Shown piece by piece: positions 50,851-64,000 of a DNA stretch of 64,000 nucleotides. Location: positions 558,001 to 622,000 of the forward strand of contig VXAZ01006807.1 of assembly GCA_013399875.1 (NCBI GenBank), read 5' to 3'. Below the pieces are notes generated by a model that saw only the letters and a list, made by a program, of their open reading frames with translations, ran no database searches and was not told the origin of the DNA. The DNA is from Gymnorhina tibicen (lineage: Eukaryota > Chordata > Aves > Passeriformes > Artamidae). The position numbers and the translations under genes are program-made. Each line of letters opens with the position of its first letter. Within the stretch, counting starts at the first letter, position 1.

Positions 50851-53569
50851 TAGTTTCCACAGCGAATAAACACAGAAATGAGACAGCCAGCGCGTTCAGT
50901 TGTGGCATCTGCCCTGAGAGTCCAGATGAGCAGTAGGAACGGGGAGGAAAGGGTTCTAGTCTCCAAAATAAGAAAAACAGAACCCAAATTTAGATCCATT
51001 ACGCTGTTTCTGCACAGAATATAGAAATCACTCTCTTTTTCTACCACAGCAAATGACTTCTCCCAGCCCTCTCCCTGACAGCCTCCTTAGTTACCCTGGT
51101 TTCACAAACCATACTTCTGTCACCTAAGCAGATACAACAGTGCTGCCCACCAGCTCAAGATGACAAAAGCTCAAAACCAGAACATTTTAATTACAGATCT
51201 CTTTTAATTTTACTTGCAAAGAATAATAATTAGAGAGCAAAAGAAGCCCACACAAACCCAAAAACGTCCCACAGACACTCCATGGACTTCACCAAGGTTC
51301 ACCCATAGTTCCCATTTAATGATCCCAGATGTCATTACTGGCAAACCTGGAACTAAAACAATTTTATAGAACGATCTCAAGTACAAACTTAACTCCCTAA
51401 GATACTGCAATGGTTAATTAGTACAGCTTTGACTTGAGATTACACTGCCAGAAGATTACACATGTAAAGTACATTTTAAGGTATTATTTAGCCATGGCTC
51501 TGACATGGCTGACTCTTTTCTCCTCAAACACCAGTACTTACATTTTAACAAAAAGCCATCCAATGCATCACTTTATGTAGCCTGAAGAAAATGAATCATT
51601 CAAATAGATGTTTATTTTCAACAGACATAACTATTAAAATAGGATGCAAAGAACATGTATGAGCAGCATTATAACCGACTGCAGTGTTTCCTGTATTTTG
51701 TCAGTGTAACAATGAACAGTGTGGTACCTCATATGTCCTTTAGTGAGTTAAGGAATCAGTCAACTTTATAACGAAGCACAGCTGTTAATTGAACACATGC
51801 CAATAGCGGCACCTCCTTGCATGAAGGGCAACTCTGGCCTCGCACAGCCGGGACTCACTGAGACCAACAGCCTGGGTGCCAACCCTGCAGCAGCTCCAGT
51901 GGGACCAGTGAGATTTCCCTGGCCTTTGGGAACTCTGAAGCGCGTGTATGCACTACAGTCCAGCAAAAATAGGGGTGTCTTGAATCTAGAAGCACCCTGG
52001 CACAGAGTTAGTATCCCCCAAAACTAGGCAGGAGTGAAGAGCTTGAAGGGGAATGGTGGAATACAGAGCACAAACACCCAGGAGACAGAAAATAATTAGC
52101 CTCAAGAGCAAAGCATAAATCAAAATCCTCTCTGCTTTTCAGCCCAAGACACACATCACCAGGGAACTGTGCCAGTGTGCATCACAGCATTTCCCTCTGC
52201 ATGCACAAGTGCCTAGTGAAAAACATTGCCCTAAAACTTGAATTGTACTGCTCCAAGCCGCAATGTGAGGGCTGCTCTGAGTTTTATTTGGATCACAGGG
52301 CAGGATTTTTGTCCCTCCTCTCCACACCAAAATGCCACAGTGGTAAAGCTCTCCTCAGAGTAACAATCTGACACGCTCATATGAAAGGGAAGAAAACTGC
52401 GTTCACAGCACTGTACCAAGAAAGAACCACACATCTTTGTTAATTAACATTATTTACATAAAATGTGATTTTGGTGGCTTCCTACAACTGGCCTTAACTA
52501 ACAGGTCCACCACAGGGCAATGCAGAACTTCACACTGCTCCAGATCTCAGTGTTTCAGGGCTGAAGCTTTCAGGAGGCCTGTGCACATTTTGGGTGACAT
52601 CAGCATCAAAGGTGTCCTTAAATGGACCAAGGTGAAGAAAAACAGTATTCAGATTTCTAAAATATCTAATATGCAAGTTATTGTGCAGTTTTGTCAGCTG
52701 CAGCACTTTTATACAGTCTTTCATCTCAAGTCTTGTGTTAATGGCTCTAGCAATAATTTACAAAAAAACCCTAAATTGGAGAAATTATGTAATAAACATT
52801 ACAAATAACTTCTTTGAGATTCTTCTAATACACTGCAAAAATTAATCCCCAAGTAGAGAAAAAACAAAGCAAAGCAAACCATTTGCACAGTCCTGCTGGA
52901 GTAATTCCTCTGCAGTAACCATTCTTTGCAGAATCAAGGTTTTAGTGTTACCACTTCTGATGTTCTATTAAAGCCTTGGAGACAGAAACTCTATGAAATA
53001 CATTTCAATATTAAATAAAAAACTAGTTGCAATCAAGAGATTTTTATTTTATCTGAACTAGCCATAAATTTGCATCTGACACAAAAAGCCCCTCGTTTTT
53101 AGCATTATGTAGGCAATGAAGGTGGATGATAAACTGCAGTCATATCAGATACACATTAGAAACAAAAATATTTTAAAGGATCATGAAGGACCACCGAAGT
53201 TTTGATGATGGATACAAAGGTAAAAGTAAACAATTTCCAACTTGGCAGAACAACTCAAATCAATCTGTTACAGAGATTAAACACTTGGAAGCTTATTTGC
53301 ACATATCTGTATTACCACATAACAAATATAAAACCAGAGATAAATATTTCAAGCATCTGATGTTTTCACTAGTTGCTTCTATCTTACATGCTCTGTAACA
53401 TGTGAAAGCATCAAGGATAAAATAGATGGTCCCTGTTCTGAAGGTAGAAGATCAAAAGTTAGATTTTCGCAGCTCTAATACAGTCTTGAAGGGGTACGTA
53501 ATCCAAGCAGACACATGCTTGTGTGTTTCCCTTCCTAACCTTCTCAAATCCAAGCTAGGAAATGGGGAT

Positions 53570-53940
53570 TAAAGATCAAGGCAGGCTCGAGCTGCAAACA
53601 GGTGGGCAGAGGCAACGCGTGAGCCTCGTCCATCAATCCCAAGGGTGCCCTCTGACACGGCGCAGCTGATAATTTGCTTCTTCAATCCCTCACGGAAATG
53701 TAATGAGTCCTGGTGTATCTGCAAGGCCACCTTGGCTACTGCTGGCCATTCACACCAGAGCCGCCCACCGCGCTGCGCTGGGGTGCCGGAGTTGGTCCCC
53801 TCGCAGCACCACCCGCTGCCCCAGGCGCACGGCGAGCCCCGGGTGAGCCACCCTTGGCAGGTGCCCGCTTCCATCCAGTGGCTGTAAACAGAGCCAGAGG
53901 GACCGGTTCTGATGCAGGCACCTCAGAGTTGGGCAGCTGA
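53570..53940. other. GC- and CpG-richer segment
   Basis: CpGs are scattered from 53586 to 53840, densest at about 53760-53840. Frames are open on both strands, which is what GC-rich DNA gives by chance. A GGGTGAGCC word at 53838 looks like a splice donor. No protein family is recognised. Confidence 0.3.
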
Positions 53941-55797
53941 GTGAAGGTAGATGAATCCTACTCTTCACCTCTGAGTCACGGTTCCTCCCCGGATTTTCAC
54001 CTGAGGCTGCACAACTACGTAACACCCACAGGCAGGACTTAAAATACATCCTGGCCAAGAGCAATCTGTAAAACAGGAGGATACAAAATTTGACAGTTTT
54101 ATCATAAATAGCCCATAGGCCTTCTAAAAAGAAGCCATGCAGAGAAAACAATTACTGCCAGATAACCGTATGTTTTAATGGGAGTGAAGATCTCCTCTGA
54201 AAATTAACTTCACAGTCATGTTGTAGGGATATGTTTATTGCTCCTCAGTGATAAAAATAAAACTATCATTTAATTTGACTGCCAGGGCTGAAACCTCCAT
54301 CAAAGCTTCAATCTCCCTGGTTTACACAGCACCATTAGCCCCATTGCTAACACCACATTAGCACTGCCATCCTAAGAGATGCAAAAGTCAAGCTAAAAAT
54401 TGCTTTGGTGCCCAAAATAAACAGACAATACTCAAAGCTGCAGAGAGAAAGCATTTCTATTGCAACAATTTTACCCTGTCATATTAACAGACCATAAATA
54501 GATCTAAAAATATTTACTGAAGGCCAAATTCTGCAGAGCTGAATTTACCCAGTGGCGTTATGTAAGAAAGGGTTTCAGAAATGCACTAAATGGGGCTGAT
54601 GTTACAGCTCTAGAAGTAATGTCTTCCGTTTTCATGCACTCCACTTTTTTTCTCAGTTTCTTAAACTGATAAGCTTGCAGTGATGTTTTTCTCTTCAAAC
54701 AAATCTCTAGTACCTGATGATGATGAGTTGGAATGAAAACTGGCACTTGTGGCCCCTTTATGCCAGTCTTTCCTCCCTCGTCCAAAAACACTTCTGTAAA
54801 CGCAACCAAAAATTACAGAAGGGCAGATTTAACTGAAACAGTCTTCAAAGATGATGAATTTAATTCACCCTGAAAAACTTTTATCATCGGCATTTAATTT
54901 CTCTGAGAAGATTTACAGCACTTGAAATATTTTGGGAAGCATAATGGATTAGTGAACCGGTGACACAAGACAGAGACAATCTGGGTCAGGCATTTCTGCC
55001 AGCTGCCCATTCTGCTGCCTGCCTGTCTGGGGTCCCACACACCCAACTCCACAGGTTGCTAAAAGAAACTCCTGAATTTATCCCACATTCAGGCACAATA
55101 AAGTCAGTGGCACTGACAATGAAGGAGCAAGTTGCTCTTGTATACCACATTTTATTCTTAAATGAAGACAGCTCTTGCTTTTAGGCCTACAACCAAGCAT
55201 ACTGCAATTCCTTTACTATAATGACAATGATAATAGCAGAATACATCTAAAGCCAGTAGAAAGTTAGCAACAGTAACTCCATGGTAAAATTCATTTTTCT
55301 CAGAGCATAGGGAAGTTTTTCTCACCCACAGCTTCCCACCAGTACAAGCAACATGTTCAATGGCACATGTGGAAAGAGTCTCCAAAGCCAGAGGAAGGCA
55401 GAAAGAAGACTCCTCAGCATTAACTTTCCCCTTTACTTCTACCCCCACACAATAGGGGACCAGGGTAAACACCCAGGCGAGAGTTCACAACAGCAAAGCT
55501 TCCCCAAGGCACAAGATTCAAGATCCTGTTCCTGTGAGCTCCATAAGGACTTATAGGGTTTGCTGGCCACATCCACATTTCCCTGCAAAGTCAAGGATGT
55601 TACCAACAGAGGAGGGAGGATGCTCCATATCGCAAGTCTAAAAGCAATTCTAATTCTCTCCCTAGAGATTCTCATTTAAAACACAACAGTGCTGTTAAAG
55701 CACCGTGATTTGCTTGCCTGCAAGACAGAACTTCCAGGCTGCTCTCCATGACCTACCCTAAGTGGTGACATGGATGTCCAAACCATTCTGGACCGTG

Positions 55798-55812
55798 CCA
55801 GCAGGTGGAACA
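55798..55812 (+). promoter_or_regulatory. CTCF-like motif
   Basis: CCAGCAGGTGGAACA matches the core of the CTCF consensus (CCASYAGRKGGC) except for A in place of the last C of the core. Motif-only evidence. Confidence 0.2.
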
Positions 55813-57918
55813 GTGTTTGACCAAGAGGGATCAAGTCCCCTTCACTCAGCACTGGCAACAGCAAGTGAAATGCTGTCATGCAAAGACCTTTCGTGAGACA
55901 ACCCAGGTTTTGGGTTCTGCCTCACACAGATGAGCATCCAGCCTTTGGTACAGTGTTACAACTAGTGCTGTATCAGGGTCAAATGATACCAAGGAATATA
56001 ACAGAAACCAGAAAACATTTCTAAATCACTGTTTCACACAACAGCCTATTGAGAGAGGATATGAAGTCTGACTCACTGTAATCTTCAGGCATTTAATGGA
56101 TTTTTCCACACTCCAGTTGGGCTCCATACCAACAGGAAGAAGGTTATTTTCCTCAGTGAAGATCATTAACAATTCATATGCAGCAGTTTCTGCCATATGT
56201 GGCTCGTCAGCTGACTGCCTTGATCTGTTAACCAGTCTGCTGGTGGGGTTCTTCTAGCTTAAATGCGGAGCACATTATTTTACAGTTTTAATAATATTAC
56301 CAAAAATGATACTAAAGCCATTTGCTGTGAAAGAAATGATGCTTTTATTCAGAAAAAAAGGTTGTTAAACCATCCTCTACCTAAATGTGTTGCTCACTTT
56401 TTTCGCATTCTCCTCTGTGCTTGCGGGGGAAGAAAGAGATGTGGGAGGACATTTGCAAGACATAAAAAGCTTCAGAAGTTTCCAATTGGTACCATGCACT
56501 GATAAAACCTTGTTTCTATTGGCCAGAAAACAAGACAAGAGAGAAAAGGGGGGAAAATTGTAGTAAAGAACAGTTCTCTCACTTCCTTCCAATGACTGCT
56601 TAGTTCACTGAGAAAGGGGTAAAAAAAAATCTTTCCATCAACATAGAAAAAGCAGATTTCAAAGCAGTTTTCTACAAATATCAGCACTATCTCTACTGCA
56701 CTTCCTCCCTGCACTGAATCACCATTTTGCAAATATCCAAATTTTGGTTAAACATGAGCAATTATAGGAAGTACAGCAAAAGAGGAAATCATGATTTCAC
56801 TTCAGCCTTATGCAAAGTTATACTTACAGAAATCAATGAAATTATTGTTGTGGAATGAGAAAAAAATGCATTTTACATTTCTCCAAGCTACTTACATTCT
56901 GTGCTCCATCTCAGATGATGACACTGTCACCAGTATTCAAGACTCTGGTCAACAGTCCAGCAAATTTGTCATTTAATGATGGTTCCCCTACTCCACAATC
57001 AAGCACATACATTCTGGCCCTTTAGTTGATACAGTAGTGACTTCATCTTCTCCTCATAACACATATAAAGTACTGTACCTTGAACATGTATTTCTAATTT
57101 GCTCATCTCAGAGTCCTAGAGCTGTCTATATGTATCACACAAGCAAAATTGACTTTGTCAAGGAAATAAAAACCTCTTCAAAAGAAAGCATCAAGAGCAA
57201 TCAATGCAGCCATGCAGTAAGGTGGTTTGGGCCAGAACAGATCAGTTTCCAGAAGAAAGTGACGGATCAAATATGACCTTCAGTTATTATGTCTACTCTT
57301 CAGATACCTAATCCTACCCCATGAAACCTGCATCTACTTCAGAAGGACGGTAAACAGAATTATTCCAAACCCAGTATTTAATGGTTTCTGCAGTGACAAG
57401 AAAACACAAGAGTTCCTAAGCAGAACAAAGATACTGCCAGAAAACAAGTTAAAGGAATTTTGGCCGTTTTCCTATAACATTTGAACAGCCAGAAATACAA
57501 ATTTTACAAACACAGAAAAGGGTCATAAAGAACCATTCCAGCTGTGTTTGTTTTCAAAAGAAACTTGTTTTAAAATAAAACTTAACCATGGAGTCAGAAC
57601 CAGAAAGATGGGGAAGATCTAGCACAGGCGACTCCAGGGTTCTGCTCTTCACCTCTCACGGAGTTTGGGGCAAACTGTGAATCTCCACAGCACCCTTAGC
57701 ACCCCTCACTCTTCATCTGCCTGGGGGATTTGAAATGCAGCTACAAAGCTGAGATGTAATAGACACCATTTTTAGTCCAAATGTTAATGGTTTAGTTAAA
57801 CCTGAGTTCAAGATTCTGGTATTTTATTAAGATTCTTCACACCATATTCAAGGGCTTGGTGCAGAGATTAGTAAGATTTTTTCTACCTTAGACAATGGAA
57901 GAAATTAAGTTATACCAA

Positions 57919-57919
57919 N
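57919..57919. other. Single undetermined base
   Basis: One N at the left edge of a GC-rich segment, perhaps where assembled reads disagreed. Confidence 0.95.
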
Positions 57920-57929
57920 AGGGGCTGCA

Positions 57930-58165
57930 GACCATGTGCTCGCTCTCTCTGCCCTTGGGAACCAGCCTGTCAGCATGCGAATAAAGATCCTCTGAGGTCC
58001 CCATGTGGGGGGAGCCTCCTCGCCTCCTTTATCGCCACCGTGCTGTGGAGCCGACAGCCGGCCGGGACAGCGCGGCCGCCCAGAAGGGCTGCGGGAAGCG
58101 GAACAGCCGCTCTCGCCAAGATAACCCCGCAGTGCTCTCCGGGAAGGCTGCAGCTTGCCATACCA
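57930..58165 (+). mobile_element. GC/CpG spike, possible 3' part of an LTR
   Basis: A sharp change from AT-rich flanks to CpG-rich sequence occurs here. The order TGTGCTCGCTCTCTCTGCCC, then a polyadenylation signal AATAAA at 57980-57985, then a GC-rich tail with CCTCCTTTATCGCC near 58020, resembles the R-U5 part of an avian retroviral LTR. An alternative is a small CpG island. I see neither TG...CA ends nor a target-site duplication, and the N at 57919 blurs the left edge. Confidence 0.35.
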
Positions 58166-58169
58166 ACAC

Positions 58170-61100
58170 AGAAACTACACACCGCAACATGCTGGTGTTC
58201 TAACATTGCCTTGGCATAGAGAGCCAAAGTAACTAACTGCATTCTTCAGGAGCAGCTCTCACGATGGTTTTAACAATGACCTTGTTGTATTACCAAATAT
58301 CTATCTCCGAAATAAAAAAATAAATTCTGACAGTCCTGGGAACCTGAATATCATTACTATATCAAGACTTAAGGAATTTGTTTTATGGTACAGTAGTAAC
58401 ATGGCATATTGTTAGCAAGATGAAATCAGCTTAGTGGTCACAAGAACAAAAGTGAAATCAAGTTAAGATTGTCTCTCTGAAAGGAAAAGATGACTTGACA
58501 GACAGTAATCAAGAGTTATTTTGTAAATGGATTTGCTGATGCTTTCCAAAGGCATCAAAGAGGCTTAAGTTATTTAAAAGAAAAATTATACTGTTTCATT
58601 TTTAAATCATTTTCTTCTTACTTTAATTTGTAATTAAAGTGGATATTATGATATACATATAAAAAGCAAGAAGAACTCTTCTGGCCTTATTTTTGGAAAA
58701 TTTCAAACCTGCTCCTCTTTCTAATAAAAAAAATGAAAGCAAGTTTTCTGTTCCAATAAAACAGTACTGAGATTTATTTTCAGTTTGACTGAATGTTCAG
58801 GTAACACTGAAGAAATTATTTCAGTGGGACTGAAGAAAGGAAATTAGCCAAGAGCTGGGGGCCAGCTTCTACAATGGTTTCACGGATTTGAGATTTCCTT
58901 TCTGATGGTTGATGCTGATACACTTTGAACCCATTTAGAATTAAGTCTTCTTTTGTCCCTACACTGTTAATTAGCCTCAGCTTCTGAGCTGGAATGAGCA
59001 GCAGGGAAAGGCAGAAGACCTTGCATCTTGATCATGCCAACAAAAGCACGTTGGAGTAAGACTGATCAGTACTGCAAATTGGAAATATGTGAGCAAGAGG
59101 AGGCAATATTTTTCCAAGTAACCAACCTCCTCCAGAAGGAAAATGTGATCCTTAGGTCTCATACTAAGACAACACGCCTGATAAAAAAATTATTCTTAAG
59201 AGCTGCCTAAAATTACGAAGCCTCCAAACCTTTATGTGATATCATTGCAGCATTTGTAAGATCTGATTCATGGATTGAAGTGCATCCCCCTTCTGCTTGA
59301 GCTCACCAGCTGAAAACACATCCCCATGACAACCCGGGAGCCACAGAGGAGAGCACAACACCCAACCTACTGCCAAGCACTGCCGGAGCCCTCCTCCAAA
59401 GAGGGATGTGCCAACCCACAGGAGCACGTTTCTGTCACTGCTATGGGGCCTGGACATGTGTGCATCACCCTGGATTAGAAAATTTAAACGAGAATGGCAT
59501 TAGGGGCATGCCAACAACCCTAACACTCAGCCAACTTTCTAACTTCAACAGTGACAGTACCATCTCTGCAAGCTAATATATTATTTGTTTGTACAGAGTG
59601 GGGAAAAAAAAAGTTGTTTAGGTGCCCAAATGTCTATCTTCTGCTTGAGCAGAATCAGTGATTAACCCAAACTTGCAGTATGAACCCATTACATCTCAGA
59701 CCAGGGAAGCTGGTTTTCCTCCTCAACAATATGCAAAAGAAATCTGCTAATGGTAAGGTTTGAGTTGAACAAAACATTACGACTGCATTTGTCTAGATCA
59801 ACACTGCAGACAGATTATATTAATTTCAGCACTAAAAGCAAAATAATTAGCTACATTTATCATGAACGACATCAAGCACTGTGTATCTCAGCAGTTGTAC
59901 TGCTCCTTCAATTATTCTGCCTCTCTCTGTTACATAAGCTCTACTTTGCAGCTCCAGGTGATACAGGAAAAACCCAAATTCATGTCACTTTTACAGTCTA
60001 CACTATAGCACAGAGACAAAGGAAAATATGTTGGGAAAAATCGGGAAAATCACCTGCTATACTATTTTGCAGTAGTTCCACTTCAATAATTTCATAAACA
60101 CAGTCTCATGATCCACTTTGGGCAAGGACTAAATGGGTTTGGCAATCGGAGTTACCCAAGCATTGAAATGTCGCTGGTTAAAATAAAACATGACTGTAAT
60201 CAGTTCAAGGTAGTTGGTGCTTGTGTGCACTATTTCATCCTCACCAAATACGACAATTAACTCACATGGTGAAATCCCAGCTGAAAAGAAACCAAGAACA
60301 AAATCTCATTACCTGGAGGCCATGGTGACCTTTAACTCTCCTAAAAAGACTGCAAAAATCCTGTTAAAACAGAGTCCCCTTATTACAAAATTATGGTGAG
60401 TACATACAACTTGCCATGTATTTTCTTGGGAGAGTACATACAACTTGCCACATATTTTCTAGACCAATATTTCCAGAAATTGGTTCTGGAAAACAAATCC
60501 TACCATCTCTGTCTTCAGGGGCTGGCAGGCTCACAATTCAACTCTTCCCAGAAAGCATAAAATCACAATCAACATAGTTCAGCTGGCATTTAGTGTCAGC
60601 TACACAGAGACAAAGCTGCTGGTCAAATATTCCATAGCTATTGCTATGGATTAGCTCTTAAAAATTTCTCGTATTTGAAACTAGAATACAAGATTGAAAC
60701 TTGGTATTTTCTAACATGGTATTTTTCAGTCATCTCTCCTGACAATTTGTTCTGGTTTGTGTGCATCATACTTCCTATTATTTCTTAATTTGGTAAGTAA
60801 GTTCACAGTATTCATAAATTCATACCAGTTATACAGTGGAATTAATGACAACAGTTCTCACTGGGAAGTCAGGCTCTAACTCTTCAACACCTTTCATATC
60901 CCTTAACCCTTCCTTGTCCATACTCACATTCATCACCTGTCACGTGAACCAAAGCCACCTGCAAGAAGAGGCTGACAAAGCTGGTTACTGCAATTTAGAG
61001 TGACACTGCTATGCATGTGCTCTCCAGAGGCCTTTTAGGATACATCAGCTTAAAAGTTAACAGGCACCTCAAAGTGCCTCCCAGGAAACAGCACATGGAT

Positions 61101-64000
61101 CATACCCACGGAGTACCAGCCAGCTTCTAGGAGCTGCCCCAGCTCCAGGCCATTGCCAGGACCTGGCAGCCGCGCTCAGGGAGAGCCCTGCGCCCAGGCA
61201 CTACCTGTGCCCAGCAGCCTGCAAATCCCATCTGTCTCCGTGACAAGCAATTTCACATTCTTTCTAGGAAGGATTTTAGGACAACTGCCAAAACACACTC
61301 CTTGCATTGTTTCTGCCTTGTGCTGTCACCACAAGGCCACATGGGATGGCTGGAGAGGGGGACCAACTCAGAGCAAATACAAGTACCTGGGATTTCCTAA
61401 TGGACACGCAACCCATGCAGGACATGCAGGCAAAAGCAGGCCAAGAAGCCACCCAGGGAGCCAGTGCTGTTGTTGCACATGAGAGTGCGGAGTCGGTGCC
61501 CCCAGCTCACACTGTGCATTCATCCCGCCCCACCACAGCCTGCACGGGCTGTTTTGAATGTTGCACCCAGTGCATTCTGGGGTGAAAGTCTAATTTTTCA
61601 AGGCAAATTAGACACACAAGGACTCACATTAATTACAGGTTCTGGGCACTAATCCATGAAGACAGGTGCAGAAACCACAAGTTTACTGCTGCTTTGAGAG
61701 TTTTGCGACGGCAAGCCAGAATCAGTGCGTGTCCCGTCCCAGGATACAAGACCTTCTGTGTCTAAACAACAAGAGCGAAGCAGCACAAAATAACAAACAT
61801 TCACATGTGAGTGCTGCTCGGAACTTAACTCTGACAGAAACCCTGCTGGCTCTGTTACCAACAAACCCCTCTCCTGGCCTTCTTCAGTCTTTGCATTTAC
61901 TTCATATATTCATTTTATCAAACAAATAAGAGCTATGCCGGTGAAATGACCAGTCTAAACACACAAGGGTTTTTAGACAAAGTTTTTATTAGCTCTTTTT
62001 AAAGAGTCAGACAGAACAGGCTAAAACAGCATTCCTACTAATGAGTCACATTGGTGGACTGCAAGAAAAGTATCTTTGAACACCACCAACAAACACGCTC
62101 TTCAGAAGAGGCTGCTTACCATTACACTCTACCAAATAAATCTTGGAGAACTCGTCTGAAAATGTTACTGCATTCTCCATTCCCATCACCTGCACCTGCA
62201 CTGGTGGGACCGGGGTCAATCTGAGAAGTGACAGCTTTCCTGCTTTTACTGAGACCAAGACCCAGTTGTATGGCCCCTGTTCTGGCTGAGTAAACACAAC
62301 TCCCTCTGAGGCCAAAAAAATCTAATTTGGGTCGTTAGGCAGAGGCATTGCTACTGAAGGTGTTTCCTCCAGCAGCTGAGCTCAATGCCATGTTCCCAGC
62401 TTTGCCAGCTCAAAAAATACCACCAGTTTCGGGTGTCCAACTGACTGCCAAGGCAGACACACAATGCAGCCTCTTTTCTGAAGACAGATATGGATGAAGG
62501 TCCCACATACTCCTTTCACCCATTCCTGCAGCTGGAACACATCCAAGAGGGAGTACAAGAGGTGAATTCCCACAGGTACTCAAAGGTAAAAAATCAGGTA
62601 CCAGTAGGAGAACATATTTCACAATCACTGAATCCCTTTTCCCTTCTTCCTGATCAACAGGCCAGTCCTTGGAAGTACCTTCAAAACAAAACAGGACCAG
62701 CACAAACCGTAAAATGAATGATTTTGACCACTAAAAGCCACAGATTGGCACATTATAACTTCCCATATACCTTTCCCTCAGCCAGACCCTTAATGTGTTT
62801 TCAATTATGTGAATAATTTGCATAATTAAGTTATATTCAGTACAGTGTTTTTTCAACTGGTCAGAATTAGTATTAACTTGAAGAAGTCTGCTGTCACGAT
62901 GATTTCATTTCTGAAGGCAACCCCCTAAGCCTCTCTGGTTTCAATAGTTTAGTTTGATTTATCTAGGACAAATCTAGGGCAAATTTAGTGTAATTTGGAA
63001 CTTAAAAGGCATTCTGAACTTAGCATTTTTACTTGTATTTCAACATCATGGTTGGGAAGTTCAAACATACAAGACAAATACAAGCTCAAGTCCAGAAAAT
63101 CTTCACTGTGTACAACCACTACAATTCAGGCATAAACAATCCACTGTGCTGCAGCATCTCTGATTCCAACCCTTTTTTTGTAGGGCATTATGTAACATTT
63201 CTTCATCCAAAACATATTATTCTACTCCTTTCCCACCTGACCATGCCCAGCCTGCTGCAGCTACAGAGTTTACACAAACCTCACAAGGGATCATAAAGTA
63301 CCAATTATAATCTCATTCTTTTTGATTTCCCCTGTTCCAGTATTTGCCATTTTTTAGGAGATGGGCCAGAAGCTCTTCAAAAGGATCTAGTTACTGTACA
63401 ACAGTCCTGTTCAAGTCAGGAAGAGATACAGATGGCCTTCAGTGATTTCTTGTGTTCAAGGGATGCCAGCTCAGAGAACAATTGTGAATGGTTGAAAGAC
63501 TTGACTTAAAAACATCTTGATAAACAAATACACCAATAACCCTTAAATGATTTTGTTTGCCAATAATTAAATGCATTTAGCTTTCCAAAGCTGAAATGCC
63601 AAGGATGCAAATGTTCATTAAAATCTAAAGGCACTATAATCAATACAAGACACAACACTAGTCACATTAGCATAGTCTAGAGCTCAAAAGGACAAAAAGA
63701 TCTACAAATCTGCATTTTTGTTTAAATTGCATTGCATGTTAAATTCTGCTGCTTACAAGCCAAACACTGTGTGCTTCACTGATACTAAATTGTACCAATG
63801 ATGTCAATAAAAATATTTCTGTAATGAAATAAAAATAATTCAGCTCTATGCTAACAGAAAACTTCATCCAGGGAAAAATGTTTCTTCTTTAAATATCACA
63901 TGAAAATGTAAATTAAGCAGTGGGCTGGTGCCTGCCATGTAGTTTAAATGAAGACAACCAAGGCAGATTTAATTTTGAATGCCAGGAAACTAGGATGCCT
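58170..64000. other. Unique AT-rich non-coding stretch
   Basis: No gene, RNA or recognised transposon. A GC-richer patch at 61100-61580 has several overlapping open frames without family features. The tandem duplication at 60398 is listed separately. Confidence 0.55.
60398..60460. repeat. Tandem duplication, 29-bp unit, two copies
   Basis: GAGTACATACAACTTGCCAT starts the first copy at 60398 and GAGTACATACAACTTGCCAC the second at 60432. The copies match over 29 bases with two differences and are separated by five bases. The high identity points to a fairly recent duplication. Confidence 0.9.

Larger units (their letters stand above)
47590..57900. other. Unique non-coding stretch
   Basis: About 10 kb without a recognised gene. 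GC-richer patches lie at 48650-48800 and 51790-51960 and in the two CpG-retaining segments listed separately. Overlapping open frames on both strands in these patches show no family features. Confidence 0.5.

Noticed and set aside
62046..62315. Minus-strand frame of 89 codons with a protein-like composition
   Set aside because: Balanced composition alone is not evidence. No family is recognised, no splice sites bound it, and no promoter is near.
1..64000. CRISPR array, operon, tRNA, rRNA or known microRNA
   Set aside because: No regularly spaced direct repeats, no tRNA box patterns, and none of the conserved microRNA sequences that I looked for were seen on either strand.

Overview
This window looks like nuclear DNA from a bird. 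The evidence is its mobile elements. There is a decayed CR1 LINE at 18190-18715 whose order of landmarks follows the 3' half of avian CR1 open reading frame 2. There are also two long terminal repeats of the kind that are common in bird genomes: a near full-length minus-strand LTR at 47029-47579 and a truncated minus-strand LTR at 12121-12456. A third LTR piece is possible at about 57930-58165. Interspersed repeats otherwise cover little of the window, CpG is depleted over most of it, and the unique sequence is AT-rich, all of which fits an avian intron or gene desert. I recognise these families from memory of their sequence, not from a search.

I could identify no protein-coding gene. The longest open frames (up to about 170 codons, for example minus strand 25892-25383) show no family signature, cross simple-sequence tracts and are of the length expected by chance. 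Two or three short open stretches bounded by plausible splice signals (36665-36781, 28433-28536, and a non-coding first-exon-like piece ending at 29970) are listed with low confidence. They could be exons of a gene with very long introns, or chance.

Layout. 1-12 kb: unique AT-rich sequence with a perfect CRE octamer at 1688-1695 and a promoter-like array at 2676-2873 (two CCAAT boxes, a GC box, then a TATA box). 12.0-12.5 kb: AT-rich microsatellite followed by a truncated LTR. 13.6 kb: possible MIR relic. 18.2-18.7 kb: CR1. 24.5 kb: an 18-bp perfect palindrome. 25.7-26.1 kb: a 53-nt pure purine tract running into the clearest CpG-island-like segment, with three GGCGGG motifs. 28-37 kb: candidate exons, microsatellites and unique sequence. 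39.5 kb: a 24-N assembly gap. 40-47 kb: homopolymer and short tandem repeats, a possible CR1 tail, then the complete LTR. 50.6 and 53.6 kb: CpG-retaining segments. 57.9-58.2 kb: a sharp GC/CpG spike with an AATAAA. 58.2-64 kb: unique AT-rich sequence with one 29-bp tandem duplication at 60398-60460.

There is no set of genes that work together here. The functional content, if any, is likely regulatory. I found no CRISPR array, operon, rRNA or tRNA gene, and no evidence of a new biological system. The most useful leads are the promoter-like arrays and the candidate exons.
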